From NCBI RefSeq assembly GCF_905475395.1, contig NC_058339.1, positions 74,056,520 through 74,120,519 of the forward strand: a DNA stretch of 64,000 bases. Reading direction: 5' to 3'. Below, in pieces: positions 48,015 through 59,006 of this stretch. The position numbers and the translations under genes were made by a program. The stretch is from Chrysoperla carnea. Its lineage: Eukaryota; Arthropoda; Insecta; Neuroptera; Chrysopidae. Every line of letters begins with the position of its first letter. Position 1 is the first letter of the stretch. The notes below the pieces were generated by a model. It saw nothing but the letters and a program-made list of their open reading frames with translations, ran no database searches and was not told the origin of the DNA.

Positions 48015-48763
48015 AAGAGCCGACCGTAAATGTAGGTGAATATAACCGATTCGCTTAAAAATATATGTAAACAATAGACGAATAACCAAAGAATCAATTA
48101 ATGTTAACTTGTCTTGCGAAAATTCGCCCGTAAATACGGGAAAAATTATTGAATTGTGGTTAAAGGAGACACTTTTTGCAGATTTGTCTATGTGCGTTGG
48201 ATATAATTTTTATTGTACTTGAAGTATTTACTAACGTTTGATAAATACCGTTGTTGACAGTAAGGTGGCCATTTTGGATCGCGCATGTTCTACGTTGCAG
48301 TATCCGGTATGATCATATTTTCATTTCTTGGGAAATGCAAAACAAATAATTATAGCCTTGTATTTCGATTTTTAAGTAAATATTTAAGTGTTTCGCTATT
48401 ATAGTTTAAGTATAGCCGTTATACTTGAGAGATATTACCGACTACTCTACGTGAGTATAAACGAAACTGCTACACGTTAGCGATATTATCAATTACCGGC
48501 TGATGCATAATAGATCATGTACGATCCAAAATCAGCCTTCCTGTCAACAATCATTGTCAAAGATTTTAAGGGCTGGCGTCTTTTTTACCTTATTTTGACT
48601 GGGCAAGTACTGGGTCGCGTTTAACCGAAAACGTATCTCTATTTATCACACCTCAACGCGTTTTCCCGTATTTACGTGCGGGTGTTCGCAGGGAAAATTG
48701 ACATCAATCGATTCTTTGTCCAAGCGGGTCATTTATACTCACCTAAATTTACGGTCGGCTCTC
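48015..48763. repeat. Long foldback element with AGAGCCGACCGTAAAT ends
   Basis: The left arm starts AGAGCCGACCGTAAATGTAG and includes CGTAAATACGGGAAAA, GTTGTTGACAG and TTTTGGATCGCGCATG. The right arm, read on the opposite strand, starts AGAGCCGACCGTAAATTTAG and has the same blocks in order. The arms are about 300 bp in a total of about 750 bp. It is less AT-rich than its surroundings. No transposase frame. Confidence 0.85.
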
Positions 48764-48995
48764 AATCTATTACAAATTATAAATCAGAGTACAGTACAGA
48801 ATAAAACGTACACCCAACTTCTAGTAGATAGTTCAACCAACCCAGATAATATTTAACCTTACTTTAGCTAGATAAATTCATTTTGATTATTAAACTCACT
48901 GAACTGTAAACATATTGTGTTGTCATGTGTTTACAGTACAGTGTAAATATTCTACATACATACATTGAAATTTTCTCTTTAATCGTTATAAATTT
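48764..48995. other. Spacer
   Basis: AT-rich interval with a short inverted CTGTAAACA/TGTTTACAG pair around 48903-48940. Confidence 0.35.
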
Positions 48996-49638
48996 AAACG
49001 AGATAACAGTTTTACTGAATACTGGTGTTTACATAGTTTTTAAACTCTTCCCTGAGGAAGCAAATATGTGCTACTGGTATGAAATAAACCATTTAAGAGC
49101 AGATGAGATGATATGGGTGCGTATGTAGGCAGGAAAGCTTTTTGGAACCTTACCGGAATATTACAAACTAGAATTAAACAGTTTTTGCAAGGTATGCTAG
49201 ATATTTCCTGGAACATTCAGACATTTCCGGAAATGCCAGAGGAAGTAATCTAATATTAATGTCTTTCACAAAAATTAATACTAATTTCAATTTGTTGTTG
49301 CCTTGAAAACGTAAACGAGATAACAGTTTTACTGAATACTGGTGTTATTCATAGCTTTTAAACTCTTCCATGAGGAAGCAAATATGTGCTACTGGTATGA
49401 AATATACCTACCATTTAAGAACAGAGAGATAATATGGGTGCGTATGTAAAGGTGGAAAGAAAGCTTTTTGGAAACTTGTCGGAATATTACAAACTAGAAT
49501 TATACAGTTTTTGCAAGGTATGCTAGATATATCCTGGAACAGTCAGACATTCCCTGGAATGCCAGAGGTAGTCACCTAATATTTATGAAAGATAAAATGT
49601 CTTTCACACAAATTAATACTAATTTCAATTTGTTGCTG
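48996..49638 (+). repeat. Tandem duplication, two units of about 317 bp
   Basis: The unit starting AAACGAGATAACAGTTTTAC at 48996 recurs at 49313, with shared blocks TGAGGAAGCAAATATGTGCT, GCAAGGTATGCTAGATAT and TTAATACTAATTTCAATTTG. The two copies differ by scattered substitutions and small indels. No conserved reading frame spans both copies. Confidence 0.8.
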
Positions 49639-50120
49639 TAACTACACTTCCTGGGAGAATCTAAATAGACAACTCTTTACTGGTCTAGTCAGAGAAAATT
49701 TAACATCAGTGAAAGATGGTCTATTTCATCTTTGACTTCAAATATCTCAAATGCGTTCGCTCATCCAGAAATTTCAATTTTGGCTACTGCCAACCAATTT
49801 CAGTTTTTTTGATAACAATTTTGAAAAAAAAAAATCTACTGTAATCAAACAGAATTTAAAATTTTCTAGCAGTCAAAATTCCTGAAAGGTGACTAAGCAC
49901 TTCTGCAACAGATTTTATAATTTGATAATGAAATTATTATTAAGTTTGCTGACAGAAATATGTCGAACATTCTATGAATGATGACTAGACACCTTTATAG
50001 ATTATAGTTACTCATTGAAGTGTATCCAACAAATTCTCATTTGGCTTTAATAGCAAAGCTTTATGACTCCTAAAATTAATAATTTTATCTCACAATGTCA
50101 AAGGCTGTTTCATCCAATTG
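49639..50120. other. Spacer, nothing recognised
   Basis: AT-rich, no supported gene or repeat. Confidence 0.35.
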
Positions 50121-50452
50121 TTATACCATGTATATACGAAATATACATAGTATATTAAGTTTAGTCCCAAGTTTGTAACTCTTAAAAATATTGATGCTAC
50201 GAACAAAATATTGGTATAGATGTTCATTGAATCATCTAATTAGTCCATTTTCGATCTAAGTTTAATTGTATATATCATCACTGTTTACTCACGAGGGCAC
50301 ACATTAAATGCAAATTGTATGGTATGTATTACATGGGAATATCAGTTATGTATGTCTGACATGTATAGGTATATGTGTAATGTGATAGAGGAATCAACAC
50401 ATACATGGCATTTTAACAATTTACACACTCAATTGTTTGTTTTCACTTGTTA
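50121..50452 (+). repeat. TATACCATGTATATAT family, internally deleted copy
   Basis: Has both ends (TTATACCATGTATATACGAA and TTGTTTGTTTTCACTTG) but lacks the middle 240 bp or so, including the TCCGTCCGT block. Such deletions are usual for non-autonomous elements. Confidence 0.75.
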
Positions 50453-51241
50453 TTTATGATTTTGGTTCTTACAAAAGGTGTCACACCCAGCTAGGTATGG
50501 GAAAGAATGTTTCGAACAATACTTACTAAACATGGAATGCATGTATAAGCACTCTTGACTATAAATGCAACGAGCTGTCAAAACTTACGGGGCTAAATTT
50601 TTTTTACATAAGATGGGTATCAAAAACTATTATAAATAATAAAAAGACAAAAGCACACAATGTTCTCAAACGTCTAAGAAAATTTTTTCTTTCAACAAAA
50701 ACAAATTTAATAATTCTTATAAGGATTATTACCACGATATGCTTCATCCAAGACAAACCGACCACCAAATTAGAATTTTTACCCCCTCCTAAAAAACCGT
50801 TATAATGAAATGGTGGCTTAATAACGCGGCTAAATAAGTTTTAACTCAAAATTTTTTCAGAACAAATTACTATTACAAAAGATACATTATTCAATAAAAT
50901 TGAATAATATAAAATTTTTTTTATCAAACTAATTGAAAATAAAAATTAATGCAATTTACTTGTGAAAAACGGAACATTTTAAACGAATTACGTCAATTAT
51001 ATTTATAGTCAAACTAATGGAAATAAAAATATATATATTTATATATATATATATACATATATTTATTATACATTATATCTGATTCAAAAATACCTAGCAC
51101 TTTTTGCATATATGGTCTTAGAGTAAGATTCAGTTCATAAGAAATTGCTTGAACCTGAACTTTAAAGTACTTTTTCCGTTGACAAGCTCTAAGATCGTTA
51201 AAAGGGACGATTTTTATCCTTAAACACACAATCAACACTTG
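50453..51241. other. Spacer with repeat remnants
   Basis: About 50555-50670 resembles part of the dispersed repeat at 33890-34060 (CACTCTTGACTATAAATGCA). A TA-rich microsatellite lies at 51030-51065. No gene recognised. Confidence 0.4.
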
Positions 51242-51775
51242 CATCTAAGGTTGTAGAGACTTCTAAGATGTTAAAGAAATCTAAGACCTTAGAGACTTGT
51301 ACGATGTTAGAAACACATAAGATGTTAGAGACAGCTAAGATTTAAGAGGCATCTAAGATGTTAGAGTCATCTAAGTTGTTAGAAACATTTATAATGTTAG
51401 AGACATCTAAGATGTAAGAGACATAAAGATGAAGAACACATATCTAAGTTGTTAGAGAGATCTTAGATATTAGAGAGATATAGGATATTAGAGATATTTA
51501 AGATATTAGAGACTTCCAAAGCATAAGAGACATATAAGATATTAGAGACAGTTATGATTTTATAGATCTAAGATGTAAGAGATAACTAAGATATTAGAGA
51601 TATCTAACACATTTGAGACTTGCAAGATGTAAGAGACACCTAAGATGTTAAAGACAGATAAAATCTAAGAGATATCTAAGATGTTAGAAGCATGTAAGGT
51701 GGTAAATACATCTAAGACGTAAGAAGAATTTAAAACCTTAGAGGCATCAAAAATATTACAGATATCTACCCTCTA
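51242..51775. repeat. Degenerate 18-bp minisatellite
   Basis: About 30 copies of the unit CTAAGATGTTAGAGACAT in direct tandem, with many substitutions and occasional one-base indels. One isolated unit lies at about 51856-51880. One frame of the consensus (K-M-L-E-T-S) is open, and since 18 is a multiple of 3 it could once have been coding, but indels break the frame today. Confidence 0.9.
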
Positions 51776-52552
51776 AAAACGAAATATTGAAAAGTAAAAC
51801 AAATCACTATTTTGTAGTGCCCATTCACTATTTTCACTATTTCAAACTTAAGAGAGTAAGATGTTAGAGACATCTGTTACTTGAGATGTTTTCGCAGAAG
51901 GTATTACCAGTTACATAAACTCATGCGTTTAAGTTTCCTAACATGGGACAACATGTCTCTCCTTTTTAAATGGTAATAGCTTTTTGAACAAAATGTTCTT
52001 CTTTCATGTGGCAACATGTTATTGAACAACGTTGTATAGCAATAACTAAGTATTACATTGATTATTATTAGTATTAAAGTGAATGTATATAAAATAAACT
52101 TGTATGTTATCACATAGAAAGCAGAGATGAGATCTATACTTTAACGCTAACCAAAGAACCGACAACATTTACAGTTACAGCTTACAGTAGACTGTATGTG
52201 CTGTTAATAAAGATTCCACTTTACAGTATGCTTGTGTGTATAAATAAACAGACATTCTAGATCTAGAATTCATAGCTGGGCAAGCTTTGGCTTTGTTATA
52301 CTCTTTATGGATTTAAACAAGAAAAGTGTGTTCCGAAGTGTTAAAAATAGTTTACATACAGACTGTCTACCTGTTTAGAACCTAAACAGAAAATATTTTA
52401 CGGTTGTTAAAAGGATAACGAGAGAAATTTTAATTTACTTATACATGCCAATGATAAGGCTTGAGAGTGGGGATAATTTTGTTTGGTTATTCATTCATCA
52501 ATTGAAAATGTTCTTTTTTTTTGTAAGTGAATTAAAATCTCTAATGGACAAG
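51776..52552. other. Spacer, nothing recognised
   Basis: AT-rich. A less AT-rich patch at 52100-52270 has a short inverted CTGTAACTGTAAATG-like pair, but no gene. Confidence 0.35.
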
Positions 52553-53130
52553 TGAAATTTACAAAATTTAAAAACCCCCGACAAATTTCTCGGGTACGGA
52601 ACCCTAAACTCGCACTTGAAACATAGCTAAGAACACTTTCCGTTGAATTACCTTTCAAACGAAGTGATGATTAAGGACATAAGATAAGATGAAAAGGATA
52701 CTAGAGAACTATCATTTTTTGGGACAAATTTTTGGAAATATTTTAATTGAAATTGAAATATTTGAGTTGACTTTGTTCTTTTGAATTATTGTTTTGAATT
52801 AAATAATTATTTTACCATTTCATTTTTCGAAATGAATTGAACCAGGTTTATTTGACCATTCATTTTCATAGTAATTATTTATATGTTAAAATTGTATGTC
52901 ATGCCTTTTCCAAACTGAATTGATTTTGAATATTATCGCCAATTTTTTAATTTCTTCGGGTACAGAAATATAAGCTCGCACTTGAAAAATAGCCAAGAAT
53001 ACTCTCCGTTATATTACCTTTCGTATGAAACCAAAAAAATTAAAATCGGTTCATTCGTTTAGGCGCTACGATTCCACAGACAGACAAACACACAGTATCA
53101 CCCCTCTTTTAGTTCGAGGGTTAATAAGGC
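52553..53130 (+). repeat. AAACCCCCGA family, two adjacent partial copies
   Basis: The first piece (52553-52700) begins AATTTACAAAATTTAAAAAC then CCCCCGACAAAT, and includes GGGTACGGAACCCTAAACTC. The second (about 52940-53125) repeats GGGTACAGAAATATAAGCTC and ends with a CAGACAGACAAACACACAG run and TTTAGTTCGAGGGTTAA. The start and end form a short inverted pair. About 240 bases lie between the pieces. The same arrangement recurs at 59007-59625. Confidence 0.6.
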
Positions 53131-53225
53131 TATTGATTTTCAGTCTATAAAATAATTAAATTTATATTACATTATTATATTTTTTCCCGGATAAATGTTT
53201 TAATTAAATTAAAAAAAAAAAAAAA

Positions 53226-53419
53226 TTGGTAGGATACTCTGTATTTACACTGAGTGAGTCTCACCTCAGCACATACCTCTCTTGCTTGCTCTCATTGGAG
53301 GATACGAAAACTATCTGGAGAACTTACTCTGGAGTAAATAGAGTAACCGGTGCCCACAAGTGTAAGAATCTAGATTACTTTAAGAACATAAAACAGTTGG
53401 ATATAAAGGCAATAAAGAA
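53226..53419 (+). other. Open, less AT-rich stretch ending in a donor-like site
   Basis: The frame from 53226 is open for 80 codons. At 53417-53425 it reads AAAGTAAGT, a good splice donor. The patch is visibly richer in G and C than its surroundings. No protein family is recognised, and its frame does not join in phase with the candidate exon at 53534. It could be part of an unrelated exon or a repeat; weak. Confidence 0.2.
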
Positions 53420-53533
53420 AGTAAGTTATATCAACACTATATATGTTTATTATTTCTTAATACATTAATTTAATATCTGGTGTTTTATGCGCTTGTTCCA
53501 TTTTATCTGATGTATTTTGATAAACAATTCTAG

Positions 53534-53657
53534 TTAGTATGGAAACTATAGGATATTGGAGCCCAAATGATGGAAATCATAGAATACTTACAACCTATTC
53601 ACTCAATTGGCAAATGAATTTTTATCCCGACGACGGCGCAGGTTATGTGTTTGGCCG
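53534..53657 (+). CDS. Isolated candidate exon, possible ionotropic receptor fragment
   Basis: The segment is bounded by TTCTAG (acceptor-like) and CCG-GTAAGT (strong donor). It is open in one frame, phase 1 in and phase 2 out. It encodes METIGYWSPNDGNHRILTTY and, after 8 residues, YPDDGAGYVFG. The IGYWSPNDG piece resembles the segment before the ligand-binding lobe of ionotropic glutamate receptors and insect IRs. The rest gives no further support, and no matching exon was found on either side. It could be a single exon of a gene with long introns extending out of the window, a relic, or chance. A large foldback begins just after it. Confidence 0.35.
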
Positions 53658-53679
53658 GTAAGTATGGATACATGTTCAT

Positions 53680-54708
53680 TTATTCCCTCGTAACTTCTAA
53701 ACTAGTTGTCCTAATTTGGCAAATGAGACGTCGTTGAGAGCGTCTTGATCGGTCACTAGTTACCGGCTATCAAGACGCCACATTAAATTGAATATGGTGC
53801 CCTCTAGAGGATATAAAGTCATGAATTAAAAACAAATTTTCATTTAATGAGACGTCACATCGTCTTAGGTATCAAATAATAGGGCGTAATTATTACTTTT
53901 GAAAAATATATATATTGTTAAACCACGAAAATTATAGTCCCGAAATAGTTTAAAAGGGATGTATTTTCGCCGGTTCCTTCCTAACTTCATAACTACTTAT
54001 CATAATTTGACACATGAGATATCGCCAAAACCGTCTTGATCGTCCGCTGGTTAAAGGCTATGTGACGTCACATTAAATTGGATATTACATCCTCTAGAGG
54101 ATATAAAGTCATTAATTAAAAACAAATTTTAATTTAATGATACCGTATTAGGTGTCAAATGAAAGGGTATAATGAGCGCTTTTCTTGTATATACTTTATC
54201 ACAATATATGTTGTTATACTTTAGTTGTTATACTTTATCACAAAACAATAACCCAAAGATAGTTTAAATAAAATAATTTTCGAAAACCAAAACCCCACCG
54301 ACTTCAAAATCACGTTCTAAAAAGTATGAAAATAAGGAAATATTTTCATTTGGAATTGTTATGATAAGTAAAAAGGCCATATATTCGGGGGACCTCTTTT
54401 CCGTCTTTTGGGAAACTTTTTTATTTTTGAGGTTCCCTGACTATAGGTAATGACGATTATACTTATAATAATTGTACTTGTTTTCATACTTTTTAGAGCG
54501 TAACTTTTTAGTTGGCGGGGTTTTAGTTTTTGAACTTTATTTTATTTTTTTAAACCATTTTGTGGTTATAATTTCGTGATAAAGTATATAAATATTTTTG
54601 AAAAGTGCTTGTTACTTTCATTTGACGCCTAACACGGTATAATTTAATTAAAATTTATTCTTGTTCATGACTTTATGTCCTCTAAAGGATGCCATATTCA
54701 ATTTAATG
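53680..54708. repeat. Large foldback element with a tandem subterminal repeat
   Basis: The left arm (54071-54336) and right arm (54477-54708) are inverted: CATTAAATTGGATATTACAT against ATATTCAATTTAATG, TTAGGTGTCAAATGAAAG against CTTTCATTTGACGCCTAA, and CCAAAACCCCACCGACTTC against the GGCGGGGTTTTAG side. The loop is about 140 bp. The left arm region is itself tandemly duplicated: a diverged copy lies at about 53681-53900, with CATTAAATTGAATATGGTG and CTCTAGAGGATATAAAGTCA. Non-coding. Confidence 0.8.
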
Positions 54709-54904
54709 AAATCATTCTGAATAAACAGCAAACATGCTGTATATGATAATATTGAAACATATATTGATTCATTATTTCATTTCCATTTCGCTTCTAATAG
54801 CTGAAAGTTAGTTGAATATAATTTCAAATAAACAGAACTCCAATGTACACATTTGCACTTATAAATACATACCTACATAATACATTACTATAATCATACT
54901 TTGA
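54709..54904. other. Spacer
   Basis: Short AT-rich interval between two repeat elements; nothing recognised. Confidence 0.4.
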
Positions 54905-55893
54905 GAATGTACGAGCGCCAAGGCAAGTTTAGACTTATGGTTGAAATAATTTGCAACTTATTTTCAACTTTGATGATGAATTTTGATATAACTTCATAAA
55001 TTTAAACGAAAAATATGAATAAAATTATTCGATGTATGTCTTGGTTTTCGAAATTTCGAAAACTAAATAACTAAACAAAATTGTGAATTTTCGATAATTT
55101 GAAAATTACTCCAGATATCGAAAAATTTTATTTTTACTTTTCGTCTTATATTGTCAAGTTATAACATAATTCACCATCAAAATTGAAAATATATATATTT
55201 TTTTAAATTTGTGTCCCAACTACCATGCTCATACATCCTTAATAAGTCGAGCACAACCAGTTATTTTTGTTTTCAATAATTAATTAAGGTTTTATTTTTA
55301 ATTTTCACAGTCTAGTTATGGAGAAATCTATGAAAACATATCATCATCTGCCGTTTTACCATAAAACCAATGTTAAATATGCCTACCATTGAAGTCATTT
55401 ATTTATTTAATTAGTAGGGCAGAATAATTCAGAATGGATTTAGACTAAGTCCAACTTTATATAAACAATAAGCGACATTTACAAAATTTAAAAAACTGTC
55501 GACAAATTTTTCGTGTACGGAACCGTAAACTCGCACTTGAAACATATCTAAGAGCACTCTCAATTAAATTATCTTTTTCCTTAAAGGTTTTTCCAAATTG
55601 AACCGATTTTGCAGATCATCGACCATTTTTTGGATTTTTTCGGGTACAGAACCCTAAACTCGCACATGAAACAAAGCAATTAAATTACCTTTCAAATGAA
55701 ACAAAAAAATGATAGTCCGTTATTACTTATTGTTGTTGTTTACTTATAATCATGATGCCACCGACAGAAAGACAGATAGACAGACAGACAGACCGACACA
55801 CATCCGGTCAAACTTATAACACCCCTTATTTTTAGTTCGGGGTTTAAAAATCAATTCTTTTATCCAAAATTGCCCTGGCGCTCGTACATCCTT
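54905..55893 (+). repeat. GTACGAGCGCCAAGG family element, copy 6, with nested insertion
   Basis: Ends ATGTACGAGCGCCAAGGCAA and TTGCCCTGGCGCTCGTACAT are near-perfect inverted repeats. The internal hairpin arms are present. The element is about 350 bp longer than other complete copies because a member of the AAACCCCCGA family sits inside it at about 55470-55850. Confidence 0.8.
55470..55850 (+). repeat. AAACCCCCGA family element nested in copy 6
   Basis: Starts GCGACATTTACAAAATTTAA, has TACGGAACCGTAAACTCGCA and a second TACAGAACCCTAAACTCGCA block, then a CAGACAGACAGACCG run, and ends TTTTTAGTTCGGGGTTTAAA. It interrupts a sequence that is continuous in the copies at 2139, 22029 and 32062, which makes it the younger insertion. 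Confidence 0.7.
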
Positions 55894-55971
55894 AAATCAT
55901 TCCATAACTAGATTCCTTAATTTATTCACCTATAAATACGATAAAGAAAAGTGGATACATATATGAAATAT

Positions 55972-56408
55972 TAGAGTGATACCCACCCGCTTCGCTAGGT
56001 TTAAAAGTAAAGATTGATAAAGATTGCTCTCGCCTATACTCTTTCTATAACACTCGAAATAATGGTAAGGATTGTTTTACATAGGTAAAATATATGTATG
56101 GTTTTCTATTTTTTTTTAAATGTATAAAAGTCATAATTATACCTTGAGTATACCAGAAAAGATGGCCGTGAAATATTTTATATTGACTAATTATACAGAA
56201 TCTGTAATTTATGGTAATGTCAAATGACTATTTTTACAGAAATCTGTTATTTATGGTAATGACATTATAAATTATATCTCATGTGTTATTCTGAAGTATG
56301 AGCTATATTGCTGTACAGTTTCATTAAACATCATTTGCTAGTCTTAGCGTGAAAGCGTAACAAACAAACAAACAAACAAACATGCTTACTTTCGCATTTA
56401 TAATATAT
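55972..56408 (-). repeat. Helitron-like dispersed repeat, copy 3
   Basis: On the plus strand it reads GTGATACCCACCCGCTTCGC at the left and ATGCTTACTTTCGCATTTAT at the right, so it is the reverse of the 44149 copy. A (CAAA)n run near 56360 lies by the right end. More complete than copies 1 and 2. Confidence 0.65.
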
Positions 56409-56759
56409 AGAGATAGAGATTTGATAGAGAGAGAATTGCAGCTCTAACAAATAATTTTATGATATGAATTCAAATATTTAAATGTGTTTATATGATTACG
56501 TATAAACATTAGAATAGCTTTTATATAAACAATATCCAATTGAATTGAATCAAGTCATAAAATTAAACTCACTAATAATTGTGCTATTTATATGAATTTA
56601 AGTCAATATTTATTTACTTTAAATGATCATCACGTTTTATTTAATTACACGAAAACATTATTTTATTATTTTACAATAAGAAATGTCAGTATAACGTCAT
56701 ACAGACGATGTACGGAGTTATTTTGGTAGTAGGTAAACAAAATCATTGCAGTTAAGATT
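56409..56759. other. Spacer, nothing recognised
   Basis: AT-rich, no supported gene. Confidence 0.4.
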
Positions 56760-57083
56760 TGTATACCATATTTATATGAAATATACATATATTGTATTAA
56801 TTAAGTTTAGTCCCAAGTTTGTAACGCTTAAAAATATTGATGTTACGAAAAAAATTTTGGTATAGGTGTTCATAGAATCATATAATTAGACCATTTTTCG
56901 TTGTCCGTCCGTCCGTCTGTCAATACGATAACTCAAAAGCGAAAAAAGAAATCAATCTGAAATTTTTACAGCGCACTCAGGACGTAAAGAGTGAGTTCGC
57001 AAATGAGTAACATAGGTCAAGTGGGTCTTGGGTCTGTAGAATCCATATTGTAAACCGTTAGAGATAGAACAAAAGTTTAGAAA
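56760..57083 (+). repeat. TATACCATGTATATAT family, right-truncated copy
   Basis: Begins TTGTATACCATATTTATATG and runs through TTTAGTCCCAAGTTTGTAAC and GTCCGTCCGTCCGTCTGTC to GTTAGAGATAGAACAAAAG, then stops. Sequence after it (57130-57230) resembles the flank of the TGTTACCAAAAAA element at 40340-40400. Confidence 0.7.
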
Positions 57084-57261
57084 TTTTATTAATCATCCTT
57101 GTATATAGGTACGTCCTTGTATAGGTACGTCTTTTGTAGAAAATTCATAGCGGTTCTCTGTACGATATATAAGAAATTAACTATCAAAGTCAGTGCTTTT
57201 AAAAGCTAAAAACAGTTTTTCGTTTTTATGCACAGGTCCATCACAACTATTAATTAAATTA

Positions 57262-57356
57262 ATTTTTGATGCGACGACAAGAATCGAACCAAATACCCTG
57301 GGCATACCGCGGACGGAATGGGCTACGACTTAACCAATTGAGCTACCAGGGTGACG
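57262..57356 (-). repeat. tRNA-derived SINE head (minus strand)
   Basis: Read on the minus strand, CCCTGGTAGCTCAATTGG contains a canonical A-box (57334-57345 region), and GGTTCGATTCT (57280-57290) is a B-box, at tRNA-like spacing. The arms do not fold into a proper acceptor stem, so this is a tRNA-derived SINE or tRNA pseudogene and not a working tRNA. It differs from the SINE at 15161. An AATTAATTTAATTAATAG-like stretch follows the head. Confidence 0.6.
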
Positions 57357-57907
57357 AAATAAAATAGAAGCAGTCAAATAGAGGATGCAATATTTTATAC
57401 AAATCCGTAATGTTTGAGTCGACTACTTAACCAATTTTAAAAATTGATAAGGCTAAAGAAGTAACAAAGGGTGTTTTTTATTTTAAAAAAAAGTTATCGT
57501 TCCGCGCCAAAAAAATTAAGCCTCATTAAATTGTGAAAAAGAGAGAGTTAAGCGAGGGTAAGGGAAGTAAAGGCTATAATGCGTTTTTTTTAAAGCTAGA
57601 ATTTCGCAGCGACATGGGCGGATAACTGCTTGTGATAAATAATACTCAAAATAATGACTATTGATAACGTAAATATATTTTTTATTTTTTTCATAATAGG
57701 TATTCAAAACGCTTCTTTGTTTTCAATATTTCAATATAACGAATTGAAATAAATATTTTTTTATGCATCGATTGTTTTGTCAATAATAAATATATTCCAT
57801 TTATAGTAGCTGAAGTCAAAGCCACCTTTACAAATAATATCTAAATCTATCTTTATGAATATTTTAAACATTTGTGTTTTTTTAGGGAAAAAATATTTAC
57901 TGACTAG
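57357..57907. other. Spacer, nothing recognised
   Basis: AT-rich. The short minus-strand frame around 57516-57707 shows no family features. Confidence 0.35.
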
Positions 57908-58388
57908 AGTGATACCCACCAGCTTCGTTGGGTTTAAAAATAAAGGTTGATAAAGATTGCTCTTGCTTATACCCTTTCTATAACACTCGAAATAATGGTA
58001 AGGATTGTTTTAGGCAGGTAAAATATATGTATGGTTTTCTATTTTTTGAAATGTATAACAGTCGTAATTATTCATAGAGTATATCAGAGAAGATGGCCGT
58101 GAAATATTTTAAACTGACTATTTTTGCAGAAATCTCTAATTTATGGTAATGTCAAATGACTACTTTTGCAGAAATCTTTAATTTATGGTAATGTCATATT
58201 AAATTAATTAAAAAATTTTTTCTTTTATTAATATATGTTTATAAATTATATCTCATGTGTTATTCTGAAGTATGAGCTATATTGCTGTACAGTCTCATTA
58301 AAACCATTGGCTAGAGTTAGCGTGAAAGCGTAACAAACAAACAAACAAACATGCTTACTTTCACATTTATAATATATAGAGATAGAGA
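57908..58388 (-). repeat. Helitron-like dispersed repeat, copy 4
   Basis: Left end GAGTGATACCCACCAGCTTC, right end ATGCTTACTTTCACATTTAT with a (CAAA)n run. Closely related to the copy at 55972, with a small internal duplication (TTTGCAGAAATCTCTAATTT and TTTGCAGAAATCTTTAATTT). Confidence 0.65.
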
Positions 58389-59006
58389 AGAGATAAATAT
58401 ATCATAAAAATATTGTGAAAAATGTTTGATAAATTTGACTAAAGAAAGAATATCTGCAAAAAAATATGAAAGATAATTTCTTGTAAAAGCACATGTGAAA
58501 AATTGTTAATAATGCAGATGTAGATACAGAGCTGTTCAGCATGATTTTGCCACTGATATGGTATTTGACTATCTTTAACACGCTACAAATAAATGTAACT
58601 GGTAATAACCTATTGAAAAATCCGGTATAGAAAAAAATTAAATTTAAATTAAATAATTTAGACATTTTGAAGTCTTATTTTAGAAAACTTAAATAATAAA
58701 TTAAGTTTACAAACTCAAAAAGAAAAAGTTTCTTTATACTTCAAAACTCTCCCTTGGGAGTTTTGTTATATCATGATAATAGCATGGAATGATAGAATAA
58801 AAAAGGCGTAGGAAATCCTTTTGTGATATCTTTTCCTATTTTCGTTAAAGTAAGGAGTGTGCGAAACAAACCTTCTTAACGCATTCTTTAGGGTTGATCA
58901 AACTGAAGGTACACTGTATGATCGGATAGTAATCGGATTTATGTGATTGTACTACAAATTGATTACCTTACCGATCAATTAAGGCAGTAGTTATTAATTA
59001 CCAAGT
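58389..59006. other. Spacer, nothing recognised
   Basis: AT-rich. It includes a small hairpin, AAAACTCTCCCTTGGGAGTTTT, at about 58743-58764. The minus-strand frame at 58402-58665 is low-complexity and is not called a gene. Confidence 0.35.

Noticed and set aside
48925-49128. A 67-codon frame over the first unit of the 317-bp tandem duplication
   Set aside because: The second unit does not keep the frame, so there is no sign of selection on a protein.
57262-57356. A working tRNA gene on the minus strand
   Set aside because: A and B boxes are good, but the ends do not pair as an acceptor stem and the anticodon arm is not convincing. A SINE head or tRNA pseudogene fits better.
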